This document shows positions 63,314 through 64,000 of a stretch of DNA of 64,000 nt, piece by piece. Where the stretch lies: assembly GCA_949710005.1 (NCBI GenBank), contig OX453272.1, positions 23,563,891 to 23,627,890 of the forward strand. The letters run 5' to 3'. The stretch comes from Ricordea florida. Taxonomy: Eukaryota > Cnidaria > Anthozoa > Corallimorpharia > Ricordeidae. The position numbers and the translations under genes are program-made. The notes beneath the pieces were generated by a model, which was not told where the DNA came from, ran no database searches, and worked only from the letters and a program-made list of their open reading frames with translations. Each line of letters opens with the position of its first letter. Within the stretch, counting starts at the first letter, position 1.

Positions 63314-64000
63314 TATTATTATCATTATTACTTGTATTAGTTCAAGTATTAGTATAATGTGATATACTAGCACTAGTACTATAATTCCCGCATTCGGGTA
63401 ACTAATTGTGTTTCCTTGTCTCTTCAGTACCACCGTGTTCCTGCAGATGGAGAACAGAGCTCTGACACGGCAACAGAGGACTCTAAAGAGTTAGGCATTA
63501 TTCCAAGTAAACCTCACTCTAGTCGTATCACCAGCTTGTGCGCGTGTAACTGTGGAAGAACACAGGAACACAGAGAAGATCCTTTCGATCTCAAGGCAAG
63601 TTTCCTTCAGTAATCGGAAGGAGTGAAAAAGATGGAAAGCTCAAGGAACGTTAAATGCACTCAAAATGTCTAGTCAGTTATTTTAAGAGAGACAAATTAC
63701 GGTGCAAAGCGATCGTTCAAAGAGGAGTTTGAGGGCGTCACCGGTCCAAAGCACACTATCATTCGAATTAGTCTAAGCTTGATGTACGTTGGCCGGCCAA
63801 GATCATTTTTACCGGTTCCCTACATCAGCCTCCATTTTTATTGCTTGGGATTTCTATGGTTATTTGTTCATTCCTAACTTTTGCTTGGAGGATGTAGTCC
63901 ATTCTCTCAGAATACCATGACATTTTTGTCCAGTGTTCGCTATCAGATGGAATAGGATTTTTTAAACGTAGTTTGTCGGTCAAGACTGCAGTTGTCTGAT
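38690..64000 (+). CDS. SMG8: SMG8, nonsense-mediated decay factor (partial, runs off the window)
   Basis: SMG8 binds SMG9 and restrains the SMG1 kinase that phosphorylates UPF1. Exons: 38690-38757, 39302-39410, 40089-40139, 42950-43072, 44091-44174, 45123-45190, 49522-49636, 52644-52717 (or from 52629), 55081-55268, 56993-57126, 58663-58750, 60145-60234, 60730-60795, 63428-63595; the rest lies beyond the edge. Diagnostic segments: the P-loop-like VVGIFGKDN in exon 2, FLFSVSHIIV in exon 5, KKLQHAIEDQMYSIMRKARL in exon 8, ELLFREYLKQQIDHLM, QALRVFSLHARGPAF, NGRQLCEERSLTGRHCVYP and CACNCGRTQEHREDPFDLK. Phases agree at every listed joint except 52717 to 55081. There, at least one exon (the VP-NQ-FV region of the family) is missing or is one of the tentative exons listed separately. 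The intron after 63595 starts with GC. Confidence 0.94.
40740..40850 (+). repeat. dispersed repeat, copy A
   Basis: Contains GTGGCTTACATGAAGTGTGT, CATTATGGCATGATCGGAT and CACATGGTCTAGTAAGCC. Copy B is at about 42285-42390 (same strand). Copy C is at about 51815-51970 (opposite strand, with CATAATGTGGCTACACACTT and GTCCACGAGAGCC-type blocks). Type unknown. Confidence 0.55.
40852..40985. repeat. foldback MITE, ATGTTGTAGTTCAATTTT family, copy 1
   Basis: The left arm ATGTTGTAGTTCAATTTTAT, GGTTTAAATTTTATTTTCC and TTTGTTT pairs with the right arm AAACAAAGGAAAATAAAATT, TAAACCAAG and AAATTAAACTACAACAT. The loop ACTCATTACCATACATTACC is shared with the copy at 53955. Confidence 0.85.
41557..41670 (-). 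rRNA. 5S rRNA-like sequence, probably pseudogene or 5S-derived SINE
   Basis: On the minus strand the sequence follows 5S rRNA in order: CATACCACAGGGA, then CCGATCACTGAAGTTAAG, GGGTTTAGTACTTGGATGGG, TGACTGCATGAGAATACC. Box A, the intermediate element and box C of the internal promoter are recognisable. At about 114 bp it lacks a few bases of the loop A/helix II region compared with the usual 119-121. Several changes (GCATGAGAATACC, TTTTAGG end) break pairings, so a functional gene is unlikely. No tandem array is present. It lies in SMG8 intron 3. Confidence 0.7.
41791..42180. mobile_element. inverted-repeat element in SMG8 intron 3
   Basis: The left side (CAGGAGCCCAACACCAGGAG, then CCAGCACAGTAGAAGATGG) is matched in reverse by CATCTGCTACTGTGCTGG and GCTCCTGGTGATGGGCTCCT on the right. 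The AT-rich centre contains TTATAATAGCGGAAACTGCC and an inverted TTTATAATGGCAGAAACCAC. No ORF. Confidence 0.7.
42285..42390 (+). repeat. dispersed repeat, copy B
   Basis: Shares TGTCACATGGTCTAGTAAGC and the CCACGAGAGCC/CCACGAGCGC block with copy A (about 40740-40850). Continues into GCATTGCAGACCTATTTTTA, matched in reverse by copy C near 51820. Confidence 0.55.
43529..44003. mobile_element. non-autonomous hAT-like element with 6-bp duplication
   Basis: TIRs CAGGGTTCATGCTA (left) and TAGCACGAACCCTG (right; TTAGCACGAACCCTG extends it), with one mismatch. Flanked by the direct repeat TATGTA at 43523-43528 and 44004-44009. Subterminal ACTCCTTAAAA motifs are repeated many times at both ends, as hAT-type transposase binding sites often are. 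475 bp, no transposase. It lies in SMG8 intron 4. Confidence 0.85.
44182..44511. mobile_element. non-autonomous TIR element abutting the SMG8 exon 5 donor
   Basis: TIRs of about 66 bp: the left begins ATGCACCTATCAATGTTAAG and the right ends CTTAACATTGATTGGTGCAT, with G-rich/C-rich inner parts and CAGGGCATGGGGTGGGG. A candidate target duplication AAGTA occurs at 44177-44181 and 44512-44516; the left copy is part of the SMG8 donor GTAAGTA. The interior carries four GGGATATTTGA / GGGAATTTGAC-type repeats. ORFs inside are composition artefacts. Confidence 0.85.
45415..46435. mobile_element. 1.0-kb TIR element in SMG8 intron 6
   Basis: The left end GTAGCTGCCGGTTGAGG, poly-G, then AGGAAAGGGGCGGGGATTCT and CGTCG pairs with the right end CGACGAGCATCCCCGCCCCT, then TTC, poly-C and CGGTTTGAGGTAGCC. 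The ends span about 60 bp each. No transposase recognised; target duplication not clear. Confidence 0.7.
46506..46888. repeat. foldback element, TTGTTTACCATTTACC ends
   Basis: GGTTGTTTACCATTTACCAC then AAATTCCCGGAAATTTC pairs with GGAATTTCCGGGAATTTGTG then GTAAATGGTAAACAAC. Internal copies of GTTTACCATTT and AATTTCC lie in both orientations, so the element appears nested or multiply duplicated. Confidence 0.8.
47005..47095. repeat. 28-bp tandem triplicate
   Basis: Three copies of GAGCGATGTCTGAAACAATT with a CCT/GTCT junction; the third diverges (GAGTGATGTCTGAATCAATT). Confidence 0.85.
47843..48945 (-). mobile_element. 5'-truncated non-LTR retrotransposon (LINE)
   Basis: The minus-strand frame 48022-49104 becomes recognisably reverse transcriptase from about 48936 down. 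It has GVPQGSILGPLLFLIHFND (motif 4), ITYADDTVIF (catalytic YADD), LADWFRENELIINLKKGKTE (motif 6) and TTYKYLGVHLDPTLNLDTHF (motif 7), then the connection/thumb region (LLRRIRSNIDVFSAECIYRT) to the stop. The upstream fingers and the endonuclease are absent: the frame's first about 55 codons are flanking repeat DNA. A 3' tail region ends in ATT/AAT repeats near 47850. Consistent with a CR1/L2/Jockey-group element, dead on insertion through 5' truncation. It interrupts the repeat family also seen at 34360-34620. Confidence 0.9.
49310..49440. repeat. near-perfect hairpin repeat
   Basis: AAGTTATACCGCCGTAAGGT, AAAAGAGGGGTGCTGACGTT and TCGAGCGTTAGCCCTTCGT pair with ACGAAGGGAAAACGCTCGAA, ACGTCATCACCCCTCTTTTA and CCTTACGGTGGTATAACTT. 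The loop is TACTCGCTCTG. I recognise this wording as a very common cnidarian foldback. It ends 80 bp before SMG8 exon 7. Confidence 0.9.
49794..50356. mobile_element. TIR element rich in AAACCGC words
   Basis: Perfect 14-bp ends GGGGGGCGTAAGGG / CCCTTACGCCCCCC. Many AAACCGCA / CGCAAAACCGC words sit at both ends and a unique centre (about 49915-50190) lies between. No ORF. Likely related to the CGGTTTT-rich element at 5405-7017. It lies in SMG8 intron 7. Confidence 0.8.
50965..51037 (-). tRNA. tRNA-like sequence (copy 2), predicted anticodon GGT
   Basis: Complete 73-nt cloverleaf with GGCTTGA/TTAGGCC acceptor, GCTC-GAGC D-stem and ATGGG-CCCGT T-stem; boxes A and B are intact. The anticodon loop is CCGGTAT: C at position 33 and a T-C mismatch closing the stem are abnormal. 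If charged at all it would read as Thr(GGU). It sits in a tandem repeat, so it is probably repeat-borne. Confidence 0.55.
51218..51290 (-). tRNA. tRNA-like sequence (copy 3), predicted anticodon GGT
   Basis: Identical to copy 2 except in the 3' acceptor strand (TCAGGCC), where the change improves pairing with GGCTTGA. Same C33 and stem mismatch. Located one repeat unit (253 bp) from copy 2. Confidence 0.55.
51815..51970 (-). repeat. dispersed repeat, copy C
   Basis: The reverse complement matches copies A and B: TGGCTTGCAAGGCCACGTGA, CGCTAGGCTCTCGTGGAC and TAATGTGGCTACACACTTCA blocks are present in the same order. Confidence 0.5.
52725..53350. repeat. degenerate tandem repeat of about 100 bp
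   Basis: Six to seven diverged units, each carrying in order TTCAGTAGCTTTTCAAAGAA-TGG, a TTTGATCCACAGTTGAA-like block, TAGAACCACACTGCATAGT and GAACAAACAGTACCACA. Units start near 52728, 52836, 52930, 53034, 53154 and 53336. It begins 8 bp after the SMG8 exon 8 donor. Confidence 0.8.
53390..53489 (+). CDS. SMG8: tentative SMG8 exon (between exon 8 and 55081)
   Basis: The acceptor TTCTCTCTAACTAG opens in the phase required by the preceding exon (2) and gives TVPAIASVNSKF, then RFASLPVVEDTTFC. It ends at AGA|GTAGAA in phase 0. Only TVPA and the frame agree with the family's FTVP-NQ-FV segment, so this may be wrong. Confidence 0.3.
53955..54085. repeat. foldback MITE, ATGTTGTAGTTCAATTTT family, copy 2
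   Basis: Shares TCCTTTGTTTTAAACTCATT, ACCATACCCAAAAACAAAGG and AAAATAAAATCTCAACCAA with the copy at 40852-40985, including the loop. The arms are more diverged. Confidence 0.75.
54876..54912 (+). CDS. SMG8: tentative short SMG8 exon
   Basis: The acceptor TGTTGTTTTGCAG is followed by KKARKLTRPYFA and a donor C|GTACAG in phase 1, exactly the phase needed by the next exon at 55081. Family similarity is weak; support is mainly splice signals and phase. Confidence 0.3.
55269..56992. other. SMG8 intron, no exon seen
   Basis: Contains a possible interspersed repeat near 55850-55990 (GGGGCGAGTAACAGTACTCT, ATAGAAACCGGGATAAGC), which I recognise only as coral-repeat-like. Frames such as 56317-56592 lack any domain. 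Confidence 0.45.
57185..57470. repeat. repeat with inverted CCCTCGGGAA / TTCCCTCAGG arms
   Basis: ACTTAATGTGTGGTCCCTCG pairs with CAGGACCATACATCAAGTG. Inner arms CAGTTAGTTGTTTTTCC and ACTAACAGTTTCC also pair, with GTTCTGATGTTTCCCTTCGG between them. Probably one end of a foldback element whose other part is the CACTGTGATTGGTTGATTCT region. Confidence 0.6.
58991..59040. promoter_or_regulatory. inverted CCAAT-box pair upstream of the nested ORF
   Basis: Arms GATTGGTTGGACCATTTT (58991-59008) and AAAATGGTCCGACCAATC (59023-59040) pair with one mismatch. Each arm contains an ATTGG/CCAAT box. TTTTGGCGCC, an E2F-type site, follows at 59055-59064. The ATG of the nested ORF is at 59091. This could be a compact promoter; it could also be a transposon end. 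Confidence 0.5.
59091..59469 (+). CDS. Crypton-derived (DUF3504-type tyrosine-recombinase-like) N-terminal exon, nested in SMG8
   Basis: An ATG opens 126 codons ending in a phase-1 donor (AAAAG|GTAATT). The order is: Ser-rich start, basic helix (IAKKKARTARRFTERIF), then EEIPSNELNSLINEFVVVVR, YEPSSRVLSLQVLNGYLRKK and NYGYNIMKDVAFEKARAALK. This is the N-terminal, core-binding-like part of the DUF3504/Crypton tyrosine-recombinase family (as in ZMYM-type and many cnidarian proteins). The catalytic C-terminal half (R...HxxR...Y) does not follow before SMG8 exon 60145, so the copy is partial or spliced further away. Reading through the donor gives 30 unrelated codons to a stop at 59561, followed by AATAAA near 59603. 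Same strand as SMG8, inside the intron 58751-60144. Confidence 0.7.
60815..61080. repeat. degenerate ATCA/GTCA-type repeats
   Basis: Two runs (60815-60875 and 61030-61080) built from GATCAATCAGTCAGCC-like words, with unique DNA between them. Confidence 0.7.
61158..61300. repeat. foldback hairpin, TTATTTACC ends
   Basis: TTATTTACCCGGCTGGAGGT, CCGTATGGAAAAAAACTGTG and CCCGGGGTCTTGAGTACGGC pair with GGCCGTATTCAAGACCAAGG, GCACAGTTTTTTTCCTATAC and GGACC...TGGTAAATAA. A small CCTCGG palindrome forms the loop. No ORF. Confidence 0.85.
61692..61760. repeat. ATT microsatellite
   Basis: More than twenty TTA units, nearly uninterrupted, in the last complete SMG8 intron. Confidence 0.97.
61761..63255. 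other. SMG8 intron, no exon seen
   Basis: Frames at 62282-62651 overlap in two registers and have no recognisable domain or splice support. The rest is AT-rich intron sequence. Confidence 0.45.
63256..63330. repeat. ATT microsatellite
   Basis: About twenty ATT units with one interruption (ATATTATT), 100 bp upstream of SMG8 exon 63428. Confidence 0.97.
63596..64000 (+). other. SMG8: SMG8 intron with GC 5' splice site, continues past the window
   Basis: The intron opens CAAG|GCAAGT, the canonical GC-donor context. No further exon is seen before the edge. Confidence 0.75.

Overview
The window is eukaryotic nuclear DNA and almost certainly from a cnidarian, most likely a stony coral. This is an inference from four things: multi-exon animal genes with canonical splice sites, an AT-rich background packed with short foldback elements and SINEs, a tRNA-like tandem repeat that I recognise from scleractinian genomes, and a Crypton-derived (DUF3504-type) coding exon of a kind common in corals. 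No bacterial or plasmid feature is present.

Layout. 1-8.9 kb is gene-poor: foldbacks, a hexanucleotide/trinucleotide tract, and a possible composite element at 5.4-7.0 kb carrying a 146-codon ORF of unknown family. A single-exon class A GPCR lies at 8977-9897 (+). After a gene-poor gap, an eight-exon gene on the minus strand (21620 down to 13268) encodes a 493-residue protein with a signal peptide, an N-terminal beta-sandwich-like region and a JmjC/cupin oxygenase domain whose iron ligands are all present. Its introns hold an 18-bp minisatellite, a tRNA-like unit, a SINE and a perfect 36-bp palindrome. KLHL17 (actinfilin-type BTB-BACK-Kelch) occupies 26054-29068 (+) in three exons.

PHB2 (mitochondrial prohibitin-2, ten exons) runs on the minus strand from 38592 to 31420. 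It contains a textbook U12-type AT-AC intron. It is head-to-head with SMG8 (+, from 38690), with only 97 bp between the two start codons, so the two housekeeping genes very probably share a promoter. SMG8, a subunit of the SMG1 kinase complex in nonsense-mediated decay, fills the rest of the window and continues past its right edge. Its introns hold a 5'-truncated LINE, several TIR elements, a 5S rRNA-like sequence, tandem tRNA-like units, a degenerate 100-bp tandem repeat and a nested Crypton-derived exon.

The genes do not form a pathway; they are ordinary animal neighbours. The unusual content is at gene-architecture level (AT-AC and GC-AG introns, a bidirectional promoter, transposons landing within 10-30 nt of splice sites) and in the repeat families. 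Exon boundaries were derived by hand from splice signals, reading-frame phase and family similarity. No search or alignment was run.
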